Notes: a model not told the origin generated them from the letters alone. A DNA stretch of 64,000 bases from Lysobacter enzymogenes (GCF_023617245.1 NZ_CP067396.1:4588001-4652000), one strand, 5' to 3'. Shown: positions 53,591-63,080, numbered from the stretch's first letter. Numbers and translations are program-made.

Positions 53591-54595
53591 ATGCGCACCT
53601 TCGCCCTCGCTTCGCTGCTGACCCTGCTCGCGCCCACGCTGCACGCCGAACCCGCGCCCAAGCCAGTCGCCTATGGCGCCGAACTGGAAGGCTTCGACTA
53701 TCCCTACCCGGTGCAGCGCTATCGCTTCCAGTCGCAAGGCGAAGCGGTGCAGATGGCCTACCTCGACGTACGCCCCGAGCGCGCCAACGGCCGCACCGTG
53801 GTGCTGCTGCACGGCAAGAACTTCTGCACCGCGACCTGGGAATCGACCATCGCCGCACTGCGCGGCGCCGGCTACCGGGTGATCGCGCCCGACCAACTCG
53901 GCTTCTGCAAATCCAGCAAGCCCGCCCACCACCAGTACAGCCTGCACGAACTCGCCGCCAACACCCATGCCCTGCTCGCCTCGCTCGGCATCGAGCGCGC
54001 CGACATCGTCGGCCACTCGATGGGCGGCATGCTCGCCGCGCGCTACGCATTGATGTATCCGCAGGCCACCGCGCGCCTGGCGATGGTCAATCCGATCGGC
54101 CTGGAAGACTGGAAAGCGCTCGGCGTGCCGTGGCGCAGCGTCGACGACAACTACGCGCGCGAACTCAAGACCAGCGCCGCGAGCATCCGCAAGTACCAGC
54201 AGGAGGTCTACTACAGCGGCCAGTGGAAGCCCGAGTACCAACGCTGGGTCGACATGCTCGCCGGCCTCTACGCCGGCCCCGGCCGCGAACGCGTGGCCTG
54301 GAACCAGGCGCTGACCTCGGAGATGGTGTTCACCCAACCGGTCGTGCACGAATTCGCGCGCCTGCGCGTGCCGACCGTCTTGTTCATCGGCCAGCGCGAC
54401 CGCACCGCGATCAACCGCGACCTCGCCGACGACGCGCTTAAGGCCAGGCTCGGCCTGTACCCCGAACTCGGCCGCGCCGCGGCGAAGGCGATCGCCGGGG
54501 CGAAGCTGGTGGAGTTCGACGATCTCGGCCATTCGCCGCAAGTGGAAGCGCCGCAGCGGTTCGAAGCGGCCTTGCTGGATGCGCTGCGCGAGTGA
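53591..54595 (+). CDS. Exported alpha/beta hydrolase
   Basis: Encodes 334 residues. Signal peptide MRTFALASLLTLLAPTLHA. SEEN: oxyanion strand VVLLHGKNFCTATW, VIAPDQLGFCKSS, nucleophile elbow IVGHSMGGMLA, catalytic Asp in FIGQRDRTAI, and His in FDDLGHSPQVEAP. This is the epoxide hydrolase/haloperoxidase-like group; the reaction is not known. The last 27 codons are duplicated downstream together with a repeat. Start ATG 53591 was chosen for the signal peptide; the longer frame begins in a repeat. Confidence 0.88.
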   Translation: MRTFALASLLTLLAPTLHAEPAPKPVAYGAELEGFDYPYPVQRYRFQSQGEAVQMAYLDVRPERANGRTVVLLHGKNFCTATWESTIAALRGAGYRVIAPDQLGFCKSSKPAHHQYSLHELAANTHALLASLGIERADIVGHSMGGMLAARYALMYPQATARLAMVNPIGLEDWKALGVPWRSVDDNYARELKTSAASIRKYQQEVYYSGQWKPEYQRWVDMLAGLYAGPGRERVAWNQALTSEMVFTQPVVHEFARLRVPTVLFIGQRDRTAINRDLADDALKARLGLYPELGRAAAKAIAGAKLVEFDDLGHSPQVEAPQRFEAALLDALRE

Positions 54596-54922
54596 GGCGC
54601 CGCTATGCGCGCCCGTGGGAGGGCCTTCAGGCCCGACGCTTTCCGATCCGCTCGCCACGCAGCGACCTGAGCCAAAAGCATCGGGCCTGAAGGCCCTCCC
54701 ACTGCCAAAGAGCGCCTGTTCGACGACCCCGGCCATTCGCCGCAAGTGCAAGCGCCGCAGCGGTTCGAAGCGGCCTTGCCGGATGCGCTGCGCGAGTGAG
54801 GCGCCGCTATGCGCGCCCGTGGGAGGGCCTTCAGGCCCGACGCTTTCCGATCCGCTCGCCACGCAGCGACCTGAGCCAAAAGCATCGGGCCTGAAGGTCC
54901 TCCCACTCCCAACCTCCTCCTG
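54515..54922. repeat. 204 bp tandem duplication of a gene tail plus family A element
   Basis: The last 27 codons of the hydrolase gene, its stop, and the following family A inverted pair (54615-54703) recur 204 bp later (54719-54907) with only a few substitutions, for example GATCTCGGCC to GACCCCGGCC and CTGGATGCG to CCGGATGCG. The second gene-tail copy has no start and is not expected to be made. A degenerate third family A arm follows at 54922. Confidence 0.9.
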
Positions 54923-55071
54923 TGGGAGGGGCTTCAACTCCAACGACTTCCGTGACGTCGTTTGACTCGAAGTCCGCCTTCACTGTCCATTGGACATCGA
55001 TCCAAGTCACTGTTTTTCAACATCATCTCGCGCCACGACTCGCTGCGCCGCAGCAATCGACGCCATTTCCG

Positions 55072-55140
55072 GCAAACGTTGTCACGAGGTTCTGTGAACC
55101 AGCCCGCAAAGACTCGGACGCTTGGTTGACAACGTTGTCA
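55072..55140. promoter_or_regulatory. Pair of LacI/NagR-type operator sites upstream of the chitinase gene
   Basis: A perfect 14-bp palindrome TGACAACGTTGTCA (55127-55140) overlaps TTGACA, a possible -35. An imperfect copy (GCAAACGTTGTCA) lies at 55072-55084, 55 bp upstream. From memory, the N-acetylglucosamine repressor NagR of Xanthomonas binds AATGACARCGYTGTCATT; the core here fits it. The site is 329 bp before the chitinase start. A second unrelated palindrome, TGTCCATTGGACA, is at 54984-54996. Regulator not in this window. Confidence 0.6.
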
Positions 55141-55468
55141 CGCGGCGCCAGTTTCCCGATCCGAACGGCGAGTCGACCGGTTCGTCGCCGCGGCAGCAGG
55201 GAGGACCACGCGGCAACGCCGCAGTCGCAAGCCAGGGCAATCGATTTCGCGCACGGCCGGCCTATCGCACCGGCCCGGCCGCCTCGGGCGGCGGTGCGCC
55301 GCAACACGGCAACGCACACGACGGCGCAACGACGCCGATCGACGAGGAGGCCCGAGCCTCCCATGCAATTGGAAGGTTCGACGACCTTCCTTCGACACGG
55401 GCGGGAATCGCCGTCGGCCGCGCGCGGCCGGCGAAGTCATGACTATGCATCGGGAGAGAGGAAGCACC

Positions 55469-57523
55469 ATGAGACACGCACGGTCCGCCAACCTGCTGTT
55501 GCTGTCGGGCATGCTCGCCGCGTCGTCGATGTCGACGGCGTGGGCGCAAGCCGCCTGCAACGGCGTTCCTGCCTGGAACGCCTCCACCATCTACGCCGCC
55601 GGCGACAAGCTGACGTACCAGAATCGTCTCTATCAGGCCAACGGCCCGATCTGGAACACGCCGCCGACGCATTGTCCGAGCTGCAACTACTACACCGACC
55701 TGGGCGTGTGCGGCACCGGCCCGGGCAACCAGCCGCCGACGGTGAGCCTGACCGCGCCGAGCAACGGCGCCACCTACAACGCCGGCGCCAACATCGCCGT
55801 CAGCGCCAACGCCGCCGACAGCGACGGCTCCGTCGCCAGCGTCGAATTCTTCCGCGGCACGACCTCGCTCGGCGTCGACACCTCCGCGCCCTACGGCGTG
55901 ACCTGGAACAACGCCACCGCCGGCAGCCACAGCTTCACCGCCGTGGCCAAGGACAACCAGAACGCGACCACGACCTCGTCCGCGGTCGCCGTGACCGTCA
56001 GCGGCGGCTCCAGCGACACCACCCCGCCGAGCGTGCCGGGCGGCCTGGCTTCGTCTTCGCAGACCGCCAACAGCGTGTCGCTGAGCTGGAACGCCTCGAC
56101 CGACAACAGCGGCGGCAGCGGCGTGGCCGGCTACGACGTGTACCGCAACGGCAGCCTCGCCGGCTCGCCGACCACCACCACCTACACCGTCTCCGGCCTG
56201 AGCCCGAGCACCAGCTACAGCTTCACCGTGCGCGCGCGCGACAACGCCGGCAACGCCTCGGCGCAGAGCGGCTCGATCAGCGCCACCACCAAGCCGGGCG
56301 GCCCGGGCGGCAGCAAGTACAAGATCGGCTACTTCGCCCAGTGGGGCATCTACGGCCGCAATTACCGGGTCAAGAACATCGACACCTCCGGTTCGGCGGC
56401 GAAGATCACCCACATCAACTACGCCTTCGGCAACGTGCGCAACAACCGTTGCGAAGTCGGCGTCACCATCCCGTCGGATCCGAACACCGGCGCCGGCGGC
56501 GACGCGTTCGCCGATTACAGCAAGGCGTTCCAGGCCGGCGAGAGCGTCAGCGGCGCGGCCGACACCTGGGATCAGCCGCTGCGCGGCAACTGGAACCAGC
56601 TCAAGCAGCTCAAGGCCAAGCATCCGGGTCTGAAGGTGCTGATCTCGCTGGGCGGCTGGACCTGGTCGCGCGGCTTCTCCAGCGCGGCGCGTCCGGAGAA
56701 CCGCCAGGCCTTCGTCGCCTCGTGCATCGACGCCTACATCAAGGGCAACCTGCCGGTCACCGACGGCGCCGGCGGCCCGGGCGCGGCGGCGGGCGTGTTC
56801 GACGGCATCGACATCGACTGGGAATACCCGGTGGCCTGCGGCATCGAGTGCGGCAAGCCGGAAGACAACGCCAACTTCACCGCGCTGATGGCCGAGTTCC
56901 GCCGCCAGCTCAACGCGGTGCGTCCGGGCCTGCTGCTCACGGTCGCGGTCGGCGCCGGCGTCGACAAGATCCGCGTGACCGATCCGGGCGCGTACCACCA
57001 GTACCTGGACTTCATCAACGTGATGACCTACGACTTCCACGGCGCGTGGGATCCGAAGACCGGCCATCACTCGGCGCTGTACGCCTCGCCGAACGATCCG
57101 TCCACGGGCGATCAGAAGCTGTACAACTCCAACGACGCGATCCAGGCCTTCATCACCCGCGGCGTGCCGGCGTCCAAGCTCAACCTCGGCATCGGCTTCT
57201 ACGGCCGCGGCTGGACCGGCGTGCAGAACGTCGCCAACGGCCTGTACCAGAACGGTACCGCGGCGCCGGGCACGTACGAGGCCGGCATCGAGGACTACAA
57301 GGTGCTCAAGAACAAGCCGGGCACGATCTACACCGACGCCACCGCCCGCGCCACCTGGAAGTACGACGGCAGCACCTTCTGGAGCTACGACACGCCGCAG
57401 CTGATCAACGAGAAGATGCAGTACGTCAAGGCGCAGAACCTCGGCGGCGCGTTCTTCTGGGAGTTCAGCGGCGACGACGCCACCGGCAGTCTGGCGACCG
57501 CGATCGACGACGGGCTGAAGTGA
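55469..57523 (+). CDS. Secreted GH18 chitinase with CBM, Ig-like and FN3 modules
   Basis: Encodes 684 residues. Signal peptide to about AWAQAA (residue 28). Modules: a type 5/12 chitin-binding domain (WNASTIYAAGDKLTYQNRLYQ, 30-82); a bacterial Ig-like domain (TVSLTAPSNGATYNAG, 88-180); FN3 (TPPSVPGGLASSSQ, 185-280); GH18 catalytic domain (from KYKIGYFAQWG to the C-terminus), with active-site D445-G-I-D448-I-D450-W-E452. Cleaves chitin of fungal walls and insects. Start MRHARSANL follows GAGAGGAAG. NagR-like operators upstream suggest induction by chitin breakdown products. Confidence 0.97.
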   Translation: MRHARSANLLLLSGMLAASSMSTAWAQAACNGVPAWNASTIYAAGDKLTYQNRLYQANGPIWNTPPTHCPSCNYYTDLGVCGTGPGNQPPTVSLTAPSNGATYNAGANIAVSANAADSDGSVASVEFFRGTTSLGVDTSAPYGVTWNNATAGSHSFTAVAKDNQNATTTSSAVAVTVSGGSSDTTPPSVPGGLASSSQTANSVSLSWNASTDNSGGSGVAGYDVYRNGSLAGSPTTTTYTVSGLSPSTSYSFTVRARDNAGNASAQSGSISATTKPGGPGGSKYKIGYFAQWGIYGRNYRVKNIDTSGSAAKITHINYAFGNVRNNRCEVGVTIPSDPNTGAGGDAFADYSKAFQAGESVSGAADTWDQPLRGNWNQLKQLKAKHPGLKVLISLGGWTWSRGFSSAARPENRQAFVASCIDAYIKGNLPVTDGAGGPGAAAGVFDGIDIDWEYPVACGIECGKPEDNANFTALMAEFRRQLNAVRPGLLLTVAVGAGVDKIRVTDPGAYHQYLDFINVMTYDFHGAWDPKTGHHSALYASPNDPSTGDQKLYNSNDAIQAFITRGVPASKLNLGIGFYGRGWTGVQNVANGLYQNGTAAPGTYEAGIEDYKVLKNKPGTIYTDATARATWKYDGSTFWSYDTPQLINEKMQYVKAQNLGGAFFWEFSGDDATGSLATAIDDGLK

Positions 57524-57554
57524 GTCCGGGCTGAGTCGACGCCCGAGCGGCAAG

Positions 57555-57580
57555 CCCCTCTCCCGCTCGCGGGAGAGGGG
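57555..57580. repeat. CCCCTCTCCCGC palindrome downstream of the chitinase gene
   Basis: CCCCTCTCCCG and CGGGAGAGGGG pair around CTCG, forming a strong hairpin 32 bp after the chitinase stop, followed by TCGGGGCGAGG and no T run. This is a common hairpin type in xanthomonad genomes (recalled). It may also act as an mRNA 3' stabiliser. Confidence 0.7.
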
Positions 57581-57844
57581 TCGGGGCGAGGATCATCATC
57601 GCCTCTCGTATTCGTCTGAAGCGCTTCAGGGGCGTTTCGAAGTCCAAGTTTTGCAAAGCCGCGGCGAGCGATACGTCGCGGCGATCTGCAGCGGAGCGCC
57701 GGTCATCCCCCCGATCGGCGCTCCGATTTCGTTTTTGCGGTTTGGGGATTGCGGTAGCCGTGAAGGTGCGGTCCGGTTGCCAGACATCGAAGCTGGCTGC
57801 TCTCCAGCGCGAGCGATGCAGGAAGCCGCGTCGCGATCCGGGAA
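57581..57844. other. Intergenic region, no gene seen
   Basis: 264 bp between the chitinase hairpin and a family A cluster. Partly AT-richer (TTTCGTTTTTGCGGTTTGGG near 57728-57747). No convincing ORF, repeat or operator was seen. Confidence 0.45.
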
Positions 57845-58105
57845 AAGAGCGTCGGGCCTGAAGGCCCTCCCACAGGAGCGAAGCATCGGCGCTGAGGGGC
57901 TGCTGCCAAAGCGATGCGCCAGGCTTCATCGCAGTCTGGGAAAAGAGCGTCGGGCCTGAAAGCCCTCCCACGACAGCACAGCCTCGCCGGCCGCAGCAGT
58001 GGCTGAGGACCTTCAGGCCCGATGCTTTGCTCTTGTGGTAGGGCCTTCAGGCTCGACGCTTTGCTCTTGTGGGAGGGCCTTCAGGCCCGATGCTTTTCGC
58101 TCAGT
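57845..58105. repeat. Cluster of five family A arms
   Basis: Two arms with CGTCGGGCCTGAA orientation (57849 and 57948) are followed by three forward arms spaced about 35-40 bp apart (TGAGGACCTTCAGGCCCGAT, GTGGTAGGGCCTTCAGGC, GTGGGAGGGCCTTCAGGCCC). The three forward arms each end GATGCTTTGCTC or GACGCTTTGCTC, a tandem of half-elements rather than paired ones. Ends just before the convergent DUF3089 gene stop. Confidence 0.85.
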
Positions 58106-58126
58106 CCGCCGCGCAATCCGCCGCGC

Positions 58127-59311
58127 TCAATGCCCGCGCTTGCGCCCCGCCGCCGCCTTCGCCGCGGCCGGCGCCGTCGCGCCGCGCATCGCCGCCGCGC
58201 GCCGCGCCGCGTTGGCGCGGATGTCCATGTAGAACAGCTGGTAGTCGTTGACGTGCTGGTCGCCGCCGAACCACCACTGCCGCCATTCGCCGTCCGGCAA
58301 CGTGGTCTGCAGCAAGCCGTCGCCGTCGCAGCGCGCGCTCACCCGCCGCGGCTGCGGTTCCGGCAGTGGGCGGTTGCGCTCGGCGTGGATCGCGCCCAGG
58401 TGCGCCGATTGCGGACTGGACTCGCCGTCCGCGCGCCAGGTCACCGGGTTCACGCACAGCAGGCGCGGATGCTCGACGCTGCGAAAACCGCCGGGATACC
58501 ACGCGCGCACCTGCTCGAAACGCTTGGGCCGCTCGCCCGGCTCGAACGCGTCGGCCTCGATCGCGTTGAAGAACACCGCGCAACCGGTCTGCTCGGGCGT
58601 CGCGCACAGCGGCACGCCCGGGATCGTGCGCCGCAGCGCGTCCTCGGGCACCGCCGCGCCGACCAGGTAGGCCGCGACGAGGCGCTTGCGCAGCGCCGGG
58701 TCGGCGGACAGGTCGGACATCAATTCCGACACCAGGCGCAAGCCGTGGCCGCTGCCCTGGCTGTGCGCGGCGATGATGAAGGGGCGCCCGTGCGACCACT
58801 GGCTCAGGAACGTGTCGAACGCCGCGCGCACGTCGCGGTAGGCCAGATCCAGGGCCCGGTCGCGGTCGGCGTCGGAGGCCGAGAGGTAACCGTTGAGGGT
58901 CATCTGCCGGTACTGCGGCGCATACACCCGGCCGACCTCGTTGAAGGCGCTGGCCTGCGCGCGCAGGGCGAATTCGGTGCCGCGGTTGGCCTGCTCGTCG
59001 TCGAGCGGCTGGTTCCAGCCGGCGCGGCTGAAATAGGTGGTGGGATGGATGAAGAACACGTCCACGGGCGCATCCGCCTGGCGGTTGCGCATGCCGATGG
59101 GAGTGGCGTCGGCGTCGTCGCGTTTTTCCGGCAGCGCCGCCCAGAAACGGGCGTCGCGGTAGTCCGGCGCGGCCGGTTCGGGGGTGCGGTCGAACTCGCG
59201 CTTGGGGTCGAGCACCATCCGCTTTACCGGCGTGACCACCCGCTGCATCGGGGCGCAGCCCGCGCTGCACGCCAACGCGACCGCCACCAGCCAACCCGCG
59301 CCGCTCTTCAT
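58127..59311 (-). CDS. DUF3089 domain-containing lipoprotein, alpha/beta-hydrolase-like
   Basis: Encodes 394 residues. Lipoprotein signal KSGAGWLVAVALACSAGC with a plausible lipid Cys at 19. The DUF3089 region shows VDVFFIHPTTYFSRAGWNQP, RVYAPQYRQMTLNGYLS and a Ser elbow IIAAHSQGSGHGLRLV, so a hydrolase-like fold with nucleophile S in HSQGS. Function unknown. The C-terminus ends in a basic Ala/Lys run (AAAKAAAGRKRGH). Start ATG 59311; a GTG 6 nt upstream is an alternative. Confidence 0.85.
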   Translation of the reverse strand: MKSGAGWLVAVALACSAGCAPMQRVVTPVKRMVLDPKREFDRTPEPAAPDYRDARFWAALPEKRDDADATPIGMRNRQADAPVDVFFIHPTTYFSRAGWNQPLDDEQANRGTEFALRAQASAFNEVGRVYAPQYRQMTLNGYLSASDADRDRALDLAYRDVRAAFDTFLSQWSHGRPFIIAAHSQGSGHGLRLVSELMSDLSADPALRKRLVAAYLVGAAVPEDALRRTIPGVPLCATPEQTGCAVFFNAIEADAFEPGERPKRFEQVRAWYPGGFRSVEHPRLLCVNPVTWRADGESSPQSAHLGAIHAERNRPLPEPQPRRVSARCDGDGLLQTTLPDGEWRQWWFGGDQHVNDYQLFYMDIRANAARRAAAMRGATAPAAAKAAAGRKRGH

Positions 59312-59559
59312 GCCCACCTGCCCGTAGTCTGGAATGCCGGCGCGGCCGGAACGATTCCGGCGGCGCCGCGCGGCATTCTAGGACGGCCGCGCTGCGCTTG
59401 TCGGCCGGTTTGCACGGATTATGTGGTGCCGGCATGTAGCGGCCGCGTCGTAGGCTTTCGCGGTTTGTAACAAAGGGTGACGGTGGGCGGCTTCCGCTGC
59501 GTGCGCCGCCACTACGCAGGGCCCCGATGCGCGCGGCAACACCGCCGCCGCGGCGTCGT

Positions 59560-60705
59560 TCAGCCTGCCAATCGCAGCACGTCGTCGAGCAGGCCCGCGG
59601 CGGTGACCTCGGCGCCGGCGCCGGGGCCCTGGATCGCCAGCGGCTGGGCGCGGTAGCGGTCCGACCAGATTGCGACCTTGTTGTCGGTGCCGGCGCCGCC
59701 GGCGAGCGGATGGTCGCCGGGCAAGGACTGCAGGCCGACCTCGGCGACCACGCGGCCGTCCGCGGCGCGCTCCAGGCGGGCGATGAAGCGCAAGCGCTCG
59801 CCGTTCTTGTAGGCCTGCGCATAGCGCTCGCGCAGCGGCGCGTCGAGCGCGGGCAGCGCGGCGTCGACGCCTTCGCGGCTGAGGATCGCCAGTTCCGGCG
59901 GCACCAAGGAGGCGACTTCGACCTCGCCCGCCTCCAGCGCCACGCCGGCTGCGCGCGCCAGGATCAGCAGCTTGCGCCGCACGTCCTCGCCGGACAGGTC
60001 GTCGCGCGGGTCCGGCTCGGTGTAGCCGGCGTCGCGCGCCTGCCGCACCAGCGCCGAGAACGGACGCATGCCGTCGTAGTGGTTGAACAGCCACGCCAGC
60101 GAACCCGACAACACCCCGGCGACGGCGTGGATGCGGTCGCCGCCGGCCTGCAATTCGCGCAACGAACGCAGCAGCGGCAGGCCCGCGCCGACCGTGGCGC
60201 TGTCGCCGTAGCCGGCGCCGCCGGACGCGCAGGCCTCGCGGATCGCGCGCCAGCGCGCCAGCGTGGTGCCCTGGCCGATCTTGCACGCGGTGACCACATG
60301 GATGCCCTGCGCCAGCCACTGCGCGTGGCGCTCGGCCACCGCCTCGCTGGCGGTGGCGTCGATCACCACCCGCGCGCCGGAACCGCCGGCCAGCGCATCG
60401 GCCACGTCGTCGAGCGAGCTGCGCTGGTCGGCCGCGGCCAGGGCGCTGGCGGCGTGCTCGGGCACGATGCCGTCGGCATCGGCGGCGGCGCGGCGCGAAT
60501 TGGCCACGTGCACCAGGCGCAGCCGCCCGTCCAGCGGACCGCCGCGCCAACCGCCGAGCCGCGCCAGCACCGCGCCGCCGACCGTGCCGGTGCCGAGCAA
60601 AGCCACACGCGCAGGCGCCGCGCCGACCGTTGGGGAGGGACGCAGCGCCGGCGCCTGCGCGAGGGCTTCGGCTCCGTGCAGGGCGCTGGCGGCGACGGCG
60701 CTCAT
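59560..60705 (-). CDS. hom: Homoserine dehydrogenase
   Basis: Encodes 381 residues. Reduces aspartate semialdehyde to homoserine. SEEN: Rossmann start VALLGTGTVGGAVLARLG, VVIDATASEAVAERH, HVVTACKIGQGTTLA, GAGLPLLRSLRELQAGGDRI, GVLSGSLAWLFN, and the DPRDDLSGEDVRRKLLILAR block. No aspartokinase fusion and no ACT domain is evident, unlike ThrA/MetL. ATG overlaps the metB stop (ATGA). Third gene of the metX-metB-hom operon, so it is placed under the riboswitch upstream. Confidence 0.9.
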   Translation of the reverse strand: MSAVAASALHGAEALAQAPALRPSPTVGAAPARVALLGTGTVGGAVLARLGGWRGGPLDGRLRLVHVANSRRAAADADGIVPEHAASALAAADQRSSLDDVADALAGGSGARVVIDATASEAVAERHAQWLAQGIHVVTACKIGQGTTLARWRAIREACASGGAGYGDSATVGAGLPLLRSLRELQAGGDRIHAVAGVLSGSLAWLFNHYDGMRPFSALVRQARDAGYTEPDPRDDLSGEDVRRKLLILARAAGVALEAGEVEVASLVPPELAILSREGVDAALPALDAPLRERYAQAYKNGERLRFIARLERAADGRVVAEVGLQSLPGDHPLAGGAGTDNKVAIWSDRYRAQPLAIQGPGAGAEVTAAGLLDDVLRLAG

Positions 60706-61913
60706 CGTTTCGCGCGCGCCGCCGTGGCCACCGCCGCGCTGGCGCGGTCGAGCGCGGCCTGCAGGTCGGCGATGAGGTCGTCGACATGCTCGATGCCCAC
60801 CGACAGGCGCAGCAGGCCGTCGCCGATGCCGGCGGCGGCGCGCGCTTCCGGCGACATCGCCGCGTGGGTCATGGTCGCCGGATGCGCGACCAAGCTCTCC
60901 ACGCCGCCGAGCGATTCGGCCAGGGTGAAGCAGCTCAGCCCGTCGACGAACGCGCGCACCGCCTCGACGCCGCCGTCGATCTCGACGCTGAGCATCGCGC
61001 CGAAGCCCTTCTGCTGGCGCGCGGCCAGGGCGTGGCCCGGGTGCGAGGCCAGCCCCGGGTAATGGACCACGCGCACCGCCGGATGGGCGTCGAGCAGTTC
61101 GGCGATGGCCTGGGTGTTTTCCTGGTGCACGCGCAGGCGCGCGTCGAGCGTGCGCAGCCCGCGCAGGGTCAGGAAGGCGTCGAACGGCGAGCCGGTCAGG
61201 CCCAGCGCGTTGGCCCACCAGATCAGCTTCTGGTGGTGGTCCTCGCTCTTGGCGACGACCGCGCCGCCGACCACGTCGCTGTGGCCGTTGATGTACTTGG
61301 TGGTCGAATGCACGACCAGATCGGCGCCGAACGCGATCGGGCGCTGCAGCGCCGGCGACAGGAAGGTGTTGTCGACCACGGTCAGCGCGCCCTTGGCCTG
61401 CGCGGCCTCGATCACGAAGCGCAGGTCGGTGATGCGCAGCAGCGGGTTGGACGGGGTTTCGATCCAGACCACGGCCGGGTTGGTCGCCAGCGCCTCGGTC
61501 AGCGAACGCGGGTCGGTCAGGTCGGCGGTGATCAGCTCGAACGCGCCCTTGGCCGCGAGCGCGTTGAACAGGCGCCAGCTGCCGCCGTAGCCGTCGTGCG
61601 GCACCACGATGCGGTCGCCGGGCTTGAGGAAGGCGTGCAGCACCAGGGTGATCGCGGACATGCCGGTGGAGGTGATCACGCCGCCGGCGCCGCCCTCGAG
61701 TTCGGCCAGCGCTTCGCCGAGCAGGTCGCGGGTCGGGTTGCCGCTGCGGGTGTAGTCGTACTGGCGCTTGTCGTTGAAGCCGGCGAAGCTGAAGTTCGAC
61801 GACAGCACGATCGGCGGGGTCACCGCGCCGTAGGCGGCGTCGCGGTCGATGCCGGCGCGCACGGCGGCGGTACAGGCGTTGCGGGTCGGGGTCTGGATGG
61901 TGTCGTTGCTCAC
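60702..61913 (-). CDS. metB: Cystathionine gamma-synthase / O-succinylhomoserine (thiol)-lyase
   Basis: Encodes 403 residues, PLP-dependent transsulfuration family. SEEN: YDYTRSGNPTRDLL, GVITSTGMSAITLVL, the PLP lysine K206 in HSTTKYINGHSDVVGG, and SLGGVESLVAHPATMTHA. Takes O-succinylhomoserine (or the O-acetyl ester) to cystathionine or homocysteine; which sulfur donor is used cannot be told from sequence. It follows metX by 27 bp and is coupled to hom. Confidence 0.94.
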   Translation of the reverse strand: MSNDTIQTPTRNACTAAVRAGIDRDAAYGAVTPPIVLSSNFSFAGFNDKRQYDYTRSGNPTRDLLGEALAELEGGAGGVITSTGMSAITLVLHAFLKPGDRIVVPHDGYGGSWRLFNALAAKGAFELITADLTDPRSLTEALATNPAVVWIETPSNPLLRITDLRFVIEAAQAKGALTVVDNTFLSPALQRPIAFGADLVVHSTTKYINGHSDVVGGAVVAKSEDHHQKLIWWANALGLTGSPFDAFLTLRGLRTLDARLRVHQENTQAIAELLDAHPAVRVVHYPGLASHPGHALAARQQKGFGAMLSVEIDGGVEAVRAFVDGLSCFTLAESLGGVESLVAHPATMTHAAMSPEARAAAGIGDGLLRLSVGIEHVDDLIADLQAALDRASAAVATAARAKR

Positions 61914-61940
61914 GTCGGCCGTTCCTTTAGGGTTGAATGC

Positions 61941-63008
61941 TCAGGCGGCCGCCGACGTACAGTCGGCCAACGCTTCGCGAAGAATGGTGTCGATCTGGGA
62001 CTGTTCTTTCAGGCAGGCGTCGTGGCCGTAGATCGAGCGCAGCACGCGCAGGCGGGTTTCGCCGCGCAGGCGCTCGACCAGCTCGTAGTTGTCGCCCAGC
62101 GGGATCAGCCGGTCTTCGCCGACCGCGACCACGGTGACCGGGATGCGGATCGACGCCGGATCGACCTGCTGCAGGTCGATGGATTCCGACAGGCGCAGGA
62201 ACGCGGTCGGCGAGGTGCGGGCGACGTACTTGTTGCCGCAATGGTCGAGATAGTCCTCGGCGTCGACGCGCACGCGGCCGTCGACCACTTGCGCAGCGCC
62301 GAAACGCTCGGCGAACTCTTCCGGGGTGCGGTAGCTCAGCACCGCCAGTTCGCGCGCCAGCGCCAGGCCCTGGGCCTCGTCGCATTGCAGCGCGCCGAGC
62401 GCGACCGCGCGGCGCTGCAGCGCGCGCCACGCGGCGGCATAGGGATGGGCGCGGTGGGTGCCGCTGATCGAAACCAGCGACTCGATCCGCTGCGGATGGC
62501 GCGCGGCGAACTGCAGGCCGACCATCGCGCCGTAGGAATAGCCGACGAAGGCCTGCAGGCGGGCGATCTTCAGCGCGTCGAGCAAGGCGGCGACGGCGTC
62601 GGCCTGGTCGGCCGGATCGATCGCGACGTCGAGCGCGCCGTCGGCGCCGACCCAGTCGAACGAGACCAGGCAGTGCTGCGCCGGATCCAGCGAACGGCCC
62701 GCGCCGACCTGGCTTTCCCACCAGCCGGCCTCGGCGAATTCGCGGCTCGGCGCGAGGTGGCGGTGGGCGGAGATGCCGCCGGCGACGAACACCGCCGGCA
62801 ACGCGCGGTCGCCCTGGATTTCATAACGCAGGCGCAGCGCGCGGCGGCCGGCGTGGCGCAGCTGGAGTTCGACCGCGATCTCGCCGCGAACGGCGCGCGG
62901 CGTCGGCGCGCGCTCGAAGGCGGCGGCCGAAGCGGCATAAAAGGCGTAGGAATCGCTGCGTTCGACGCTGGCGGCGCTGCGGCTGTCGATGCTGGGGGCG
63001 AAGCTCAT
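61941..63008 (-). CDS. metX: Homoserine O-acyltransferase, MetX type (probably O-succinyltransferase)
   Basis: Encodes 355 residues. Alpha/beta-hydrolase acyltransferase: AVFVAGGISAHRHLA, nucleophile S158 in VGYSYGAMVGLQF, catalytic Asp in VVAVGEDRLIPL, His in YGHDACLKEQ. The elbow is GYSYGAMVG instead of the usual GGSMGGMQ, the variant that in Xanthomonadales has been assigned to homoserine O-succinyltransferase (recalled). Activates homoserine in methionine synthesis. ATG 63015-63017 (MPAMSF) is an alternative start. Preceded by a SAM-I-like riboswitch. Confidence 0.88.
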   Translation of the reverse strand: MSFAPSIDSRSAASVERSDSYAFYAASAAAFERAPTPRAVRGEIAVELQLRHAGRRALRLRYEIQGDRALPAVFVAGGISAHRHLAPSREFAEAGWWESQVGAGRSLDPAQHCLVSFDWVGADGALDVAIDPADQADAVAALLDALKIARLQAFVGYSYGAMVGLQFAARHPQRIESLVSISGTHRAHPYAAAWRALQRRAVALGALQCDEAQGLALARELAVLSYRTPEEFAERFGAAQVVDGRVRVDAEDYLDHCGNKYVARTSPTAFLRLSESIDLQQVDPASIRIPVTVVAVGEDRLIPLGDNYELVERLRGETRLRVLRSIYGHDACLKEQSQIDTILREALADCTSAAA

Positions 63009-63080
63009 GGCGGGCATCCGGAAGTGAACGGACCACCGAGCTTGCAAGTCGCGCACGCGCTGCGGGGCGCGTGTTCGCAA

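Noticed and set aside
54719..54799. Second copy of the hydrolase 3' end as a separate gene
   Set aside because: Without start codon or ribosome-binding site; it is part of a tandem duplication.
55138..55590. Reverse-strand ORF in the chitinase leader
   Set aside because: Composition is Arg-rich shadow type, with no start signal, and it overlaps the operator and the chitinase signal peptide.
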